A DNA stretch of 64,000 nucleotides from Ceratopteris richardii (lineage: Eukaryota; Streptophyta; Polypodiopsida; Polypodiales; Pteridaceae), in the NCBI GenBank assembly GCA_020310875.1, contig CM035413.1:186435855-186499854 (forward strand). The letters are read 5' to 3'. Position 1 is the stretch's first letter; each line of letters begins with the position of its first letter. A program made the position numbers and the translations under genes. The notes beneath the pieces were generated by a model, which saw nothing but the letters and a program-made list of their open reading frames with translations, was not told the origin of the DNA and did not search any database. Shown piece by piece: positions 54,401 through 63,982 of this stretch.

Positions 54401-54730
54401 ATTCCATCCATACTTTTGTGATCATGTCCCCAAGTCAAAAGCTTTGATAATTCAGGGCTTTGAAACATATGTCTAATCCGTGGAGCCAATGGAAAATGTC
54501 TCAATACCTTTTTTGGGATTTTTTGGGACATTTCAAAGAGTTTGCATATTCACCTCTATACAAAATACAATCATTAGGACATGCATGTATACATTGATAA
54601 TCTAAACCAAGATTGTTGATTATCTTCTTCATTTCATCATGTGAGGTAGGAAGAATATTCTGACTTGGTAAAAAATTTTCAGATAATAACTTGTAAGTTC
54701 ATCAAAAAAAGATATATTAAAAAAATATGT
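51425..54730 (-). pseudogene. CACTA (En/Spm) tnp2 transposase, minus strand, degenerate
   Basis: From high to low coordinates: a segment reading NLGLDYQCIHACPNDC (~54540-54640); ORF 53935-54531 with LAPRIRHMFQSPE, LGVELDGVNPF and the WTIHDFPGYG block; an 81-base GT-AG intron (53910-53990) that joins in frame; a CPYCGDW zinc-like motif; ORF 53155-53799 with CHLLDPMHIFKN and GLKTHDWHNFLKH; the LVHLVDEI to GYVRQRAKPEG segment (DUF4218-type) in 52342-52980; and a C-terminal DUF4216-like part (52041-52274 and 51425-51973) across an intron. TGA codons at 53803-53805 and 52834-52836 replace Arg of conserved RHRRF and ERFM. The zinc motif after ACPNDC is deleted. Element ends (CACTA termini) were not found. 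Confidence 0.82.
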
Positions 54731-54798
54731 ACCTTCATTGAATGATTTGTTGATTCTATCATATGTTCAATTTGAAAGTCTGAGAAGCGGATTTATAA

Positions 54799-55041
54799 TT
54801 GCTATTCAAAGAATTTGGCACTGTTTATAGGCCATATGATGGTGACCTGGATGAACCGCATGCACAGAGGTTACTCAAGATAGAGCAACCTGATTATAAT
54901 GGACTAGTGCTAGCAGGATTCCTGGGGTATGCAGTAAACCTCTTGCATGTCAAGGATGAGCATCTGAACTTTAGGATACAAAGTGGAAATCATGGTGGCT
55001 TGAGAGGATCACTTTTATACAGCTTGTTCAAAGAACTTCAG
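54799..55041 (+). pseudogene. Exon of a host-like gene resembling DMS3/GMI1 (SMC-hinge) proteins
   Basis: An open stretch of ~80 codons codes ordinary, non-repetitive protein: FGTVYRPYDGD, GFLGYAVNLLHV, GLRGSLLYSLFKELQ. The order GFLGYAVN-(~20)-GLR.-.L.YSLF-.LQ is what I recall for the hinge region of DMS3/GMI1-type chromatin proteins; the call rests on memory of the family. It ends at CAG/GTTCATC, a good 5' splice site, immediately before a CAT-repeat. The frame is closed upstream by TAA at 54796. A possible acceptor is CTATTCAAAG at 54811. It lies antisense between the N-terminal and main blocks of tnp2, which suggests transposon capture of a gene fragment. Confidence 0.5.
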
Positions 55042-55046
55042 GTTCA

Positions 55047-55095
55047 TCATCATCATCATCATTATGAGAAAAATTATCATCATCATCATCATCAA
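55047..55095. repeat. (CAT)n microsatellite
   Basis: Two CAT/ATC runs separated by TATGAGAAAAAT adjoin the end of the host-like exon. The Asp run in the minus ORF is an artefact. Confidence 0.9.
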
Positions 55096-55160
55096 GCAAG
55101 TATTCATGTATATCAATAGTAATTTGATTTTGTATATGGTTTTTAAATAAAATAATGACA

Positions 55161-55545
55161 TTAATATATATAAAAAATACATACCCAAGCATTATCGCGT
55201 TGACCAAGTGATGGTGCATGCTCAAAAGTAGACTCTGCCTCATGATCAATACATTCCAATCGTGGTCTTCGATACGTGCCATAACAAGAGTTACACCAAC
55301 ATATAATATGCTCTTGATAGTAAAATTCATCATAATTCCTTTCGGAGGACACATGTGAAGTCGTTGCATGGGTAGGAGGTGGTGGAGTACCCTCTCATTG
55401 ATTAGAATTTGCACATAATAAGAAACAAAAAAAAAAAGTTATGTATCCATCAAATATATTTAAAATTAAATGTTTGATATACTTACAGTATATAGTCGTT
55501 GCACGATGAGGAGACGGTGGTGGAGTTCCATCTGATTGATCAGAA
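55161..55545 (-). pseudogene. Possible 5' exons of tnp2 or an associated CACTA protein
   Basis: ORF 55161-55352 (minus) contains CWCNSCYGTYRRPR, a CxxC-type motif of the kind found near the start of some tnp2 proteins, and ends at a potential splice donor near 55180. Two imperfect copies of a Pro-rich coding phrase (GTPPPPTHATT and GTPPPSPHRATT, minus strand) occur at ~55355-55410 and ~55492-55545. Orientation and position upstream of tnp2 fit a common gene, but the connection is inferred. Confidence 0.4.
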
Positions 55546-55589
55546 TATACAAATAATGGTATTTGATATTAATAATCTGATTATCTACA

Positions 55590-55925
55590 TACACAAAAAA
55601 TTCACATATACATCTTTACACATACACACATATTCACATATTCACATATCCACATATACACATTTACACATACACACATATTCACATATACACAACTACA
55701 CATTATTGTGGGATAAATGCATGTATTTTGTATGAATGAGTGTATATGCATGCATGTGTGTGTACGTATATATGTGGATATGTATATGTGTGTTTATGTT
55801 ATATGTATGTATATGTGTATATGTATACATATATGTATGCGTATATGTTCACATCTATATGTGTATGTGGGTATGTGTATGTGTATGTGTATGTGTGTGT
55901 ATGTGTGTGTATATATGTGTATGTA
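55590..55925. repeat. ACATAT and TATGTG microsatellite tracts
   Basis: CACATAT-type repeats (55600-55700) are followed by the opposite-strand kind GTATATGTG (55740-55925). The two halves are inverted in composition and could pair. No gene. Confidence 0.85.
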
Positions 55926-55942
55926 TTCTGATTTTTTTTCAG

Positions 55943-56070
55943 TTTGAGATTAAATTAACAGGAGATATTGTATGGTGGAAAAAAATAAGAGGCAACCTAA
56001 CATACCACCTGAGACATGGCAATTTTTTCGTAGACAGCTACGTCTCAAGAGTCATTTCCTCAGTAGAAGG
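55943..56070 (+). other. Exon-like open segment next to Copia-3
   Basis: TTTTTTTTCAG at 55932-55942 and GAAG/GTACAC at ~56067-56075 resemble splice sites around an open frame of ~41 codons. A second frame reads IPPETWQFFRRQL, which recalls the second ORF of CACTA elements. It might be a further exon of the plus-strand gene at 49.3-49.95 kb, but phases do not agree. Low certainty. Confidence 0.25.
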
Positions 56071-56152
56071 TACACAAATTAATAGTTTATATTTATAATT
56101 TTTATATATTTTAGTAATTCTTTACATTTAATTTATGTAATTTTTCTAGATT

Positions 56153-57118
56153 CTAGTGCTTCTTTCCATGTGACACCACATAGAGAATGGTTCTCTAATT
56201 ATGCAGCAAAGTCTCTTGGTACCATGAGACTTGGTGACTCTTACCACTGTGATGTTGTGGGGATTGGAGATGTGGTTGTGTAGTTCATTGATGGTTCAAA
56301 ATTTACTATGCATAATGTACGCCGTGTACCTCAGTTATCATGCAGTTTGATGTCCGTTGGTCAACTTGATGACCTTGGTTACAAGGTGGTCTTCTATGCT
56401 CAGTCCTTTCGTATATCAAAGGGCAATATGGTTATTGCAAAAGGAAGAAAAGTTGGCTCACTTTATCCTTTATTTGTATCACAGAAAGAACACTTGTTAG
56501 CTGTTACTGAATAGCCTATGGCTTGTATTTGGCATGGTCGTTTGGGCCATATATCTCGTAGTGGAATGGAAAATCTTTCTCGTTCTGGCTACTTACCTGT
56601 GTTATCCTTCTCTGATTTTTCATTTTGTGAGCATTGTCAATATGGAAAGCAAACCAGAAATGTGCATAGAACGCACATTGACAATCTGAGACAAAAGTTG
56701 GACTATAAGGCAAAGAAATGAATTTTTCTTGGATATGGTCAAGAAGGAAAATTTGGATATCGCTTATGGGATCCAAAAACACGGTCAGTGATCAGAAGTA
56801 GTGATGTCATTTTTAATGAGTTTAAGATGCATAAACAGCCCATTAAGGAGGTTGAAGTGAGAAGAGTGCTGTTTGAGGATACTAGTCCTCTGGTTAGCAT
56901 GCATAAAAATGCTGCACATAGGGATGTTCAAGAGAATGTCCATTCAGATCAGTCTGCACATGTTCCTATTCAACAACCATTGAGACGTTCTATACGTGTC
57001 TCATATCCACCTGATAGATATGTTGGGTTTAGATTTTGTTATGCTAACAGATGCCGGTGAGCCTTCTTGCTACAAAGAGGCTATGTAGACACAGGATCAT
57101 GTCAAGTGGGAGCGTGCC
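56153..57118 (+). pseudogene. Copia-3 protease and integrase remnants
   Basis: Protease begins LDSSASFHVTPHREWF (DSS at the active site instead of DSG). GAG-pre-integrase reads CIWHGRLGHISRSGM with the first His pair and CEHCQYGK for the Cys pair. The integrase core is deleted: the frame jumps from the zinc domain to the FLGYGQEGKFGYR block near 56725. TAG codons at 56281, 56512 and 57086 stand at probable Gln positions; a TGA near 56719 marks the deletion joint, and a frameshift lies near 57040. Confidence 0.85.
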
Positions 57119-58612
57119 ATGAAGAGTGAGTTGGATTCTATTCACAAGAATGGTACTTGGGACTTAGTACCTTTGCCAAAGGGCAGAAAAGCTTTACCAT
57201 GTAAATGGGTATATAAGCTGAAATTCACATCAGATAGTGCTTCTCCAAAATATAAAGCACGACTTGTTGCAAAGGGTTTTAAGCAACAACATGGTGTTGA
57301 TTTTGAGGAAATCTTCTCTCCAGTGGTCAAGATGACTACTTTGCGCATGTTGCTTGGATTTGTTGCAATGGAGGACTTAGAGCTAGTCCAAATGGATGTG
57401 AAAACAGCTTTCTTGCATGGAGATCTTACAGATGAGATCTATATGGAACAACCTGAGGATTATGTAGTTCCTGGCAAGGAAAGTCTAGTTTGTAAGCTCA
57501 AGAAGAGCTTGTATGGACTTAAACAGTCTCCTAGACAATGGTACAAAAAGTTTGATGCTTTTATGAAGTCCCAAGGCTATTCTCGAAGCAATGAGGATCA
57601 CTGTCTCTACACAAAGAGATGTTCTGATGGCAGCTTGATATGCTTGATACTTCATGTCGATGATATGTTGATTGCTGGTAAGTCCTCTTATGATTTGTCA
57701 CTTCTCAAAAAGAAGTTGAGTCAGACATTTGATATGAAGGATTTGGGGGATGCCAAACATATTCTTGGCATGCGCATTACCCGTGATAGGAGTAAAAGAT
57801 GCATATACTTGTCTCAAAGTGAGTACATATCCAAAGTACTTCACCGATTCAATATGCAGGGTGGAAAGGCATTGAGTACACCTTTACCCACATATGTGAA
57901 ATTGAGCAAGGATGACTGCCCCAAATCAGATGAGGAAAAGGAATTCATGACCAAAATTCCCTATCAGTCTACTGTTGGTAGTCTCATGTATGCTATGGTG
58001 GCTACGAGACCAGACATTGCATTTGCAGTGGGAGTTGTGAGCAGATATATGTCTAATCCTGGCAAGAAACATTGGGAAGTTGTCAAAATGATTTTGAGAT
58101 ATCTGAGTGGCACTAAGGACAAGTGTCTATGCTTAGGTAGAGGGAAAGCATCCATTATTGGTTACACAGATTCTGACTATGCTGGTTGTGTAGACAATCG
58201 TAAGTCTACATCAAGGTACATTTTTCATTTTGCTAGAGGTGCTATCTCTTGGAGATCTCGTCTTCAAGAATGTACAGCTGTTTCCACCACAAAAGCAGAG
58301 TATCTTGCAGCAAGTGAGGCATGTAAGGAAGCATTATGGCTTTCTCGTCTTGCTTGTGATATGGGTTTACCTCAACATGTACCTCACTTGCTCAGTGATA
58401 GTCAGAGTGCCATTGCTTTGGCTAAGAATCCGGTCTATCATGCAAAGACCAAGCACATTGAGGTGAGGTATCACTTCATTAGTGATTGCTTAGCCACTGA
58501 GAGCATTATTCTTGAGAAGGTTCACACTCGAGATAATGCTGCAGATGCTTTGACTAAAGCTCTACCACAGGATAGCTTTCGACACTGTTGTCACTTGATG
58601 GGGGTTACTTGA
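57119..58612 (+). CDS. Copia-3 reverse transcriptase-RNase H, intact ORF
   Basis: 497 open codons. RT blocks WVYKLKF, ARLVAKGF, VQMDVKTAFLHG, SLYGLKQSPRQWY, and the catalytic LHVDDMLIAG at residue ~180. RNase H follows with YTDSDYAGC, the STTKAEYLA motif and HIEVRYHFI. The stop is followed by a spacer and purine tract. The start at 57119 is internal to the original polyprotein, since the preceding TAG is in frame. Good preservation of this half against the decay of the first half suggests the damage upstream is local deletion plus point changes. Confidence 0.9.
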   Translation: MKSELDSIHKNGTWDLVPLPKGRKALPCKWVYKLKFTSDSASPKYKARLVAKGFKQQHGVDFEEIFSPVVKMTTLRMLLGFVAMEDLELVQMDVKTAFLHGDLTDEIYMEQPEDYVVPGKESLVCKLKKSLYGLKQSPRQWYKKFDAFMKSQGYSRSNEDHCLYTKRCSDGSLICLILHVDDMLIAGKSSYDLSLLKKKLSQTFDMKDLGDAKHILGMRITRDRSKRCIYLSQSEYISKVLHRFNMQGGKALSTPLPTYVKLSKDDCPKSDEEKEFMTKIPYQSTVGSLMYAMVATRPDIAFAVGVVSRYMSNPGKKHWEVVKMILRYLSGTKDKCLCLGRGKASIIGYTDSDYAGCVDNRKSTSRYIFHFARGAISWRSRLQECTAVSTTKAEYLAASEACKEALWLSRLACDMGLPQHVPHLLSDSQSAIALAKNPVYHAKTKHIEVRYHFISDCLATESIILEKVHTRDNAADALTKALPQDSFRHCCHLMGVT

Positions 58613-58760
58613 TTCTTGATCTTACGCAGTCACTTGTATACTATGTAACATGCCCATCAAGTGGGAGGTATAGTTTGTATACTTACACTCAGGTATTCTT
58701 TATCATTTTTTATATATTCTCCCATAGTTACTCTGGCCATATTGGCCTTTAGTGGGAGAT

Positions 58761-58996
58761 TGTTACTGTTAGTGTCCATGTGAAAGGCCAAATGGCCACC
58801 GGACACTTCTTTGTATATGTTCTTTAATAAAACACATAGTGGCCTGGTCAGTCACAGACTATAAGTTCGATCGCATTTGTAAGACCTAAGAAGTCTGTCT
58901 TCATGCTCCCTGTGTACTGTGTTTTTCTACGTATTTTACAGCCTCTGTGCGGAGTACTGTGTGCGGCCTCAGGAGCTCGGTTTTCTACTCCGAGCA
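58761..58996 (+). repeat. Copia-3 3' LTR
   Basis: It starts TGTTACTGTTAG after the purine-rich TTTAGTGGGAGAT and ends CTCCGAGCA, about 236 bases. No second copy is in the window, so the end is inferred from the terminal CA and from the start of Gypsy-5 coding at ~59010. Confidence 0.65.
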
Positions 58997-59009
58997 TATC
59001 ATCGTGGAG

Positions 59010-60193
59010 CTCTCAAGAAGGAGAGCCCACTGTGGCGCATCACCATCGAAACACTTCAATCGCAATAAGAGCATCCAGTGTCATAGCCCCCACACAGCGG
59101 ATGATCATGATTTGTCTTAGCTGTGGGGTCAAACCGTTAATGAACCACTGGGTTATAACATCATCCGGTAAATTGGCATGTGCCGGAGGCAATTGTCTTA
59201 AATGAGTTCTAAACAATGTGGCATATTCCTAAACAGTGTGGTTCGGCTTCTATCAGTTATTCTGCAAATCATCGAAGATTTCGATGGGATTCTTCTTCAA
59301 TCGGAACCTCTGTAAAAACGCATCCCTTACCGCATCATAGTTAACGAAATGGTTGATATCATACTTTCTGAACCACCTCGCTGCTTCATTGACTGATGTT
59401 GCCTGAAATACGATGGTCTTGTACGCCGGATCGGGTGGATGGTTCAGCACTGCATAGCTTATCTCAAAAGTGCGCACATGGGCATTAGGGTCGTCACCTG
59501 GAAATCCACCGAACTTTGTGTAAGTCACCCCTGTTGGAACCAGGCAAAGTGGAGGTGGCTGTTGCTGTTGCTACTGTTGTTGTGCTGTTGTTGTTGCAGT
59601 TGACCACTCATTGTGCTATTAGTGGTACCCTTGCTGTCTCCTGAGTTTTGAGGGGGTGTCTCTTGTCCTTCGGAATCTGTATTATCAGATTGCTCACCTT
59701 CCGGCTCGAAAATAGCGTTCAGTCTCTTACGTATCTCCAAATCAAATAGTCTATCCTCAGCTTTGGTATCAAAGATAGGCAAGTTTTCCCCAAACAGCGG
59801 TGTACGTAATAAAGATCCACCAGGGAGTATCGCACTGTCATCGGAAAACTATAAATTCCCACCAACTGGTATCGAACTTTCACCGGAACTTGTCGAACTT
59901 TCACCGAAACAAGGTATACTTCCTCCGGTAATGATCTCTCTGGGTAACACAACTCTATCCTCCGAAAGATTCAAATTCTGACCAAATGGTATCACATCAA
60001 TTGAGCACGGCATCCCTGTACACTCAGAAGTTACTGCACCTTCCTCAGAACGTACCGGAATTACACCGGAATCTATCAAAATCTCATCATTTATCACCAA
60101 ACTGGTACCGGAATCTCGACTAACTGGTTCCGATTCTTCGGCAACTGGGTTTAAAAGGCCTACAGATCTACCACCTAGGGGCGTCCCTAACAA
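59010..60193 (-). pseudogene. Gypsy-5 gag, minus strand
   Basis: ORFs 59849-60193, 59525-59782 and 59253-59528 (minus) plus readable sequence to ~59010 form one gag with stops and frameshifts. The N-terminal part is Ser/Gly/Glu-rich. The Gln/Asn-rich stretch near 59560 comes from a (TTG)n repeat. The gag core reads KFGGFPGDDPNAHVRTFE, AARWFRKY, AFLQRFRL, and then the LRQLPPAHANLPDD and WFINGLTPQLR blocks. It is cut at ~59010 by the Copia-3 LTR. CCHC and pol are absent. Confidence 0.75.
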
Positions 60194-60334
60194 ATTTGGT
60201 ACTGTCTAGGGATGCTGATCTCTCCCATACTTCCGATACGACTCGTCGGACCGAGTAACAGGCATATATCACCTCTGCACCACTTGCCTTACATACTGCT
60301 CCACCTTACTGATTATTCTCAATCCATTGCCACC

Positions 60335-60350
60335 TTCCCACAAACGGCGC
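60335..60350 (-). other. Gypsy-5 primer binding site
   Basis: On the minus strand GCGCCGTTTGTGGGAA follows the LTR end by three bases; this is close to the GGCGCCGTCTGTGGGA type of plant Gypsy elements. Confidence 0.65.
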
Positions 60351-60353
60351 GAG

Positions 60354-60865
60354 TGTTAAAAGTGTGTTTTTCATCACAGACACTTTTAAGCTCTTTTCGA
60401 GTTCTTAGGGATGGTAGGGGTCTGATAAATTAGAGGCCCTGTATCTTATTTTCCCATTTAACTCATCAATTAAGTAGTACATTTAATGTTCAGTATCGAA
60501 TTCTCTATACAGGTTACTGTTCATACTCGTGTTAAGCTTTTCACAGTATGTAACACACGAATTACTAATTAACATCGCACAGACTTATTATTGGTAACAT
60601 ATCATTACTGCGTTAATCACCAATTTATATAACTTAACAAGGTAAGAGTAACAGTACTCAAAAGTAAGGAATACTGCACTACGGTGTCTCCACAGGCCCC
60701 AAATCGCCTAGGTAGACAGTCTGGCGATCCCGTTCCTCACTACCGGAGAGCCATCGAAATATGCCTTTTCATTAATTAATAGAAAGATACAACACTTTTC
60801 TACGACCTTTCGGTGCGTGTGGTAATGGAAAATAGGAATTACATAATGCCAATCCGGCGACCTTA
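60354..60865 (-). repeat. Gypsy-5 5' LTR (outer end approximate)
   Basis: On the plus strand it starts TGTTAAAAGTG. The sequence is AT-rich and lacks ORFs up to the G-rich array at 60869. Inverted 10-mers TTAAAAGTGT (60356-60365) and ACACTTTTAA (60380-60389) form a hairpin at the end. The outer boundary is not defined because no second LTR is present. Confidence 0.55.
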
Positions 60866-60868
60866 TAG

Positions 60869-61172
60869 GTGGGTGGGGGAACAGTGGGGGAATGGTGGGG
60901 GAATGGTGGGGGGTGGGGGCAGTGGGGGGTGAGCGGCGGTGGGGGTGGGTGGGGGAATGGTGGGGGAATGGTGGGGGAGCGGTGGGGGGTGGGGGGGGAG
61001 AACGGTCGGGGGTGGGTGGTGGAACGGTGGGGGGTGGGTGGGGGAACGGTGGGGGGTGGTGGGGGAACGGTGGGGGTGGGTGGGAAAGCGGTGGGGGGTG
61101 GGTGGGAAAACGGTGGGGGGTGGGTGGGAAAATGGTGGGGGGTGGGGGTGGGTGGGGGGTGGGGGTGGGTGC
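60869..61172. repeat. G-rich (GGTGGGG)n array 1
   Basis: About 300 bases of GGTGGGGGAACGG and GGGTGGG variants with all the G on the plus strand. It is dense in runs of three or more G and could form G-quadruplexes. ORFs of Gly or Pro repeats are artefacts. Confidence 0.95.
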
Positions 61173-61316
61173 GAAAATGTAATAAAGTAAGTCTATGATC
61201 TAAGGGTCTGGCCGGTTTAGACAGATCTGAAATCGAACACCGTTTGGTCACTCGTCTGTAGGACCAAAGATCTCAAGAATAGATTCAAGCATAAGTTCAT
61301 GTGCTCTTATATTCAA

Positions 61317-61500
61317 GTAATCCACTTAGCCTAGTGGTTAAGTCTGATGGTTGCGAAGGAGGAGGTCTTGGGTTCAACTCCCATGGGGAGCTTGGGGAGA
61401 GAGTTTTGCCCAAGGAGCTCTAGAGCATTCTAACTCAAGTTAAGGTGAGTTAACTTGAGTCCAAGGAGATTTAACTCAAGAGGTGAGTACAACGTCAACC
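61317..61500 (+). mobile_element. Probable tRNA-derived SINE or tRNA-like repeat
   Basis: TAGCCTAGTGGTTAAG (61328-61343) matches the Pol III A-box and GGGTTCAACTCCC (61371-61383) the B-box, ~40 bases apart. Acceptor-stem pairing expected of a true tRNA is not evident. Downstream lies a palindromic stretch (AACTCAAGTTAAGGTGAGTT). A TSD and A-tail were not found. Confidence 0.55.
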
Positions 61501-61658
61501 GCTAGTGGACTCTAGTGGAAGGTATGAAAGGAGTGGAGGAGATTCCAGTTACATTTGTGGTCCTCGTTGATTCGAGCAGCTACATATACAGGCATAAGGT
61601 TGGGAGGAGAGTCATCTCTCTAGCACGTGGTAGTCGTAATCCTTGTTCTCTTGCAGAA

Positions 61659-61990
61659 AACGGTGGGGGGTGGGGGATGGGGGGGGAGGGGAATGGTGGG
61701 GGAATGGTGGGGGGTGGGAGGGTGGTGGGGGTGGATGGGTGGATAGTGGGGGGTGGGTGGGGGTGGAGGCGTAGGGGTGTGGGGGCAATGGGGGGCGGTG
61801 GGTGGGGGAATGGTGGGTGGGTGGGGGTGGGGGTGGGTAGGGGGCGGTGGGGGGGGGGGGGGGGGCACGCGGGGGGGCCGGGCGGGGAGGGGGTGGGAGG
61901 GGGGATGTTTTCTTTTTGGGAGGGCCGGGGGAGGGGGCGGGGGGCAGTAGTTTTTTTTTTGGGGCCGGGGGAGGGGGCGGGGGTGGCTTT
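61659..61990. repeat. G-rich array 2
   Basis: GGTGGGGGTGGG variants, runs of up to 14 G near 61850, and later GGGCCGGGGGAGGGGGCGGGG blocks repeated twice around a T-run. Same strand bias as array 1, about 500 bases away. Confidence 0.95.
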
Positions 61991-62340
61991 TTCTGTTTGG
62001 GCGAAAAAAAATCTTTGGAGGTTTTTTTTTCAAAATTGGAGAAAAATCCCTAAAAAATCCAAAAAAATTGCAAAACAATTCTATAAAAATTCTCAAAAAA
62101 TTCCCTATAGGTCTAGGCCAATTTCCTCACTCAAAACCACAGAGAGCTTCCTTTATTCCTCCAATTTGGCAAGAAAATGACATTTGAAAAGGAAGAAACA
62201 TGCTAAAAAAAACTCTAAAAATGCTTGAAAAAATTCCAAAAATTTCCAAAAAAATTGTACTTATGCAAAGGCTATGAAATGTTTGCTAAATTTACTAAAA
62301 ACGCAAGGACAAGCTTGGAAAAAGGATAAAAACTACTAAG
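61991..62340. other. A/T-run-rich spacer
   Basis: Contains many A-runs in the form AAAAATTCC and AAAATCC. No coding or transposon motif was seen. Confidence 0.5.
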
Positions 62341-62366
62341 ACTTAATCAAAAATGACATGAGAAGG

Positions 62367-63982
62367 CTATGTACAACCTGAACAAATTTTGCAGGTTCCA
62401 GGTGATCCATAAAGCTTCAGATGTGTTGATGATAGGCCTTGAGTCTTGATATGTTGGCTAAGGGAAACTCCTCCATAATCTCCAATTGTACTGCCCTTCA
62501 TTTGTTTTGTCTTCTTGTTGGGCACACTGATCATCTGATAGGGGTACCCTAAATCCTTCATTAGAATATTATCTCCTCCATACTACATCTTTTGTATCTT
62601 TGTTTCAACAACTTTATAACTTAATCTGCAAAATATCATTCTTACTATTCCAGCTTCTTCATCCAATGGAACCCTCTGTTTCCAAAGACTTGCAGGTCCA
62701 CATTCTTGTAAAGTCGTGCACTTACTATCATAAGAATTGAAATAATAGATGATATCCATAGCAGTATCCATAACAAACTAGCCCTTGATGTAGGATTTGA
62801 AGTAGCTTCATCACTACTGCACTTAAAGGCTTTTCCTTTCTTCTCTCTTATCTGGCCTTTGACTGCGACTGTCTCACTCGAGTCAGTAACCTAAATGATG
62901 TCCTCTTTTTCTTCATATGCTTCATCTCTACTTGAGTTTGGAGAAATTCCATAGCAGGTTTCATGGAGCCAAGCCAACATGTTTTCATTGTCATACAAAT
63001 AGATCTGCTTCTGGGTTGTCCAACAATTCTTCTTTCATACAAATACCAACTGTCTGCATCATGCTGGTATGTCTTTGGTTGTCTAGTCCTTCTTCTAAAA
63101 ATATCTGTTGCAACTCTTTTCCCTCCTGCTTTACCCACATTGTGTCCTTGCCCCAGTCGTGCAGCACATTGGCATGCCTTAACCAAGGTCTGCCAATTAA
63201 CAGGAGGAAACTTCCTTCTGCCTGTGGCAGCCATAAACAACAAAATCCAAGTTAAAGATGGTACCTTGTATCTTGACTGGGACTCCAGGGACCACTCCCA
63301 TAGGCTTTACTATGCTTTGGTCTGCCAGTGTTATAGTGAAGTTTGCAGGCCTTGAAGGGTTTAGTCCAATCTTTTTCATGGTATGTTCATGCATCAAGTT
63401 AATGCCAGAGCAACCATCCACAATAACTCCATGAAACTCATGACCTTTGATAGAGACTGTTGGCCAAGGGCTCTTATAATATATGAGGGTTGCTTCCCCT
63501 ACAATTTTATCCTTATGTATAACAGCAGCCTTTGCCACTAAACTTGGTGTGGACACCTGATCAATTATCTGCAAGAGCTCTGACCTGAATTTCCCATCCA
63601 TCTTAATTAAATAAAAAATATTGACCTCCTTTTTCATGGACTTGAGTAGCCTGGAAGCTTATGATTCCTTAAGAGCATGGGCTCCAATTGAATTATCAAA
63701 CTCGGAATGGGCCCTGTTGAATGCATGTCCAATGGCATCACTGGTACCTATGAGATTATCTTTTTGCCTTGTATCTGCACATGTGGTGGCTTTGTCTTCA
63801 TATGTCTCTTTGTCTTTGCTCAATCCATTAATCCTTGATTCTTGATCTATTTCTACTTGAGCCTTCCCCTTGCTTCTTGTCTGCAGTGTAAAAGATTCAA
63901 TTTCTTCTAACTGCACCACCCTGGTAGATGGTGATGGCACCCTGGCTTGATCTACCATTTCTTCTTTACATACAAAAATCAT
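62367..63982 (-). pseudogene. Gypsy-6 gag/protease remnant, minus strand
   Basis: ORF 63659-63982 is charged linker sequence. ORF 63197-63637 is a retropepsin-like domain with VIVDGCSGINLM (active-site DGCSG in place of DSG) and KPMGVVPGVPVKI, followed in shifted frame by a LIGRPWLRHA-type block near 63170. ORF 62848-63243 and smaller ORFs to 62367 are frame-shifted continuation with poor similarity. No RT is present in the window. The layout suits the gag-protease region of a Gypsy element, but with much decay. Confidence 0.6.

Larger units (their letters stand above)
56150..58996 (+). mobile_element. Copia-3, 5'-truncated Copia retrotransposon
   Basis: Starts abruptly inside protease, then GAG-pre-integrase, a broken integrase, a full RT and RNase H, purine tract and a short 3' LTR (58761-58996). 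No 5' LTR, gag or primer site. RT and RNase H differ clearly from Copia-1 and Copia-2 (LHVDD instead of VYVDD), so this is another Copia lineage. Confidence 0.88.

Noticed and set aside
60772-62180. Pro-rich and Gly-rich ORFs (up to 221 codons) resembling cell-wall or glycine-rich proteins
   Set aside because: They are produced by the strand-biased G-rich arrays and open simultaneously in several frames.
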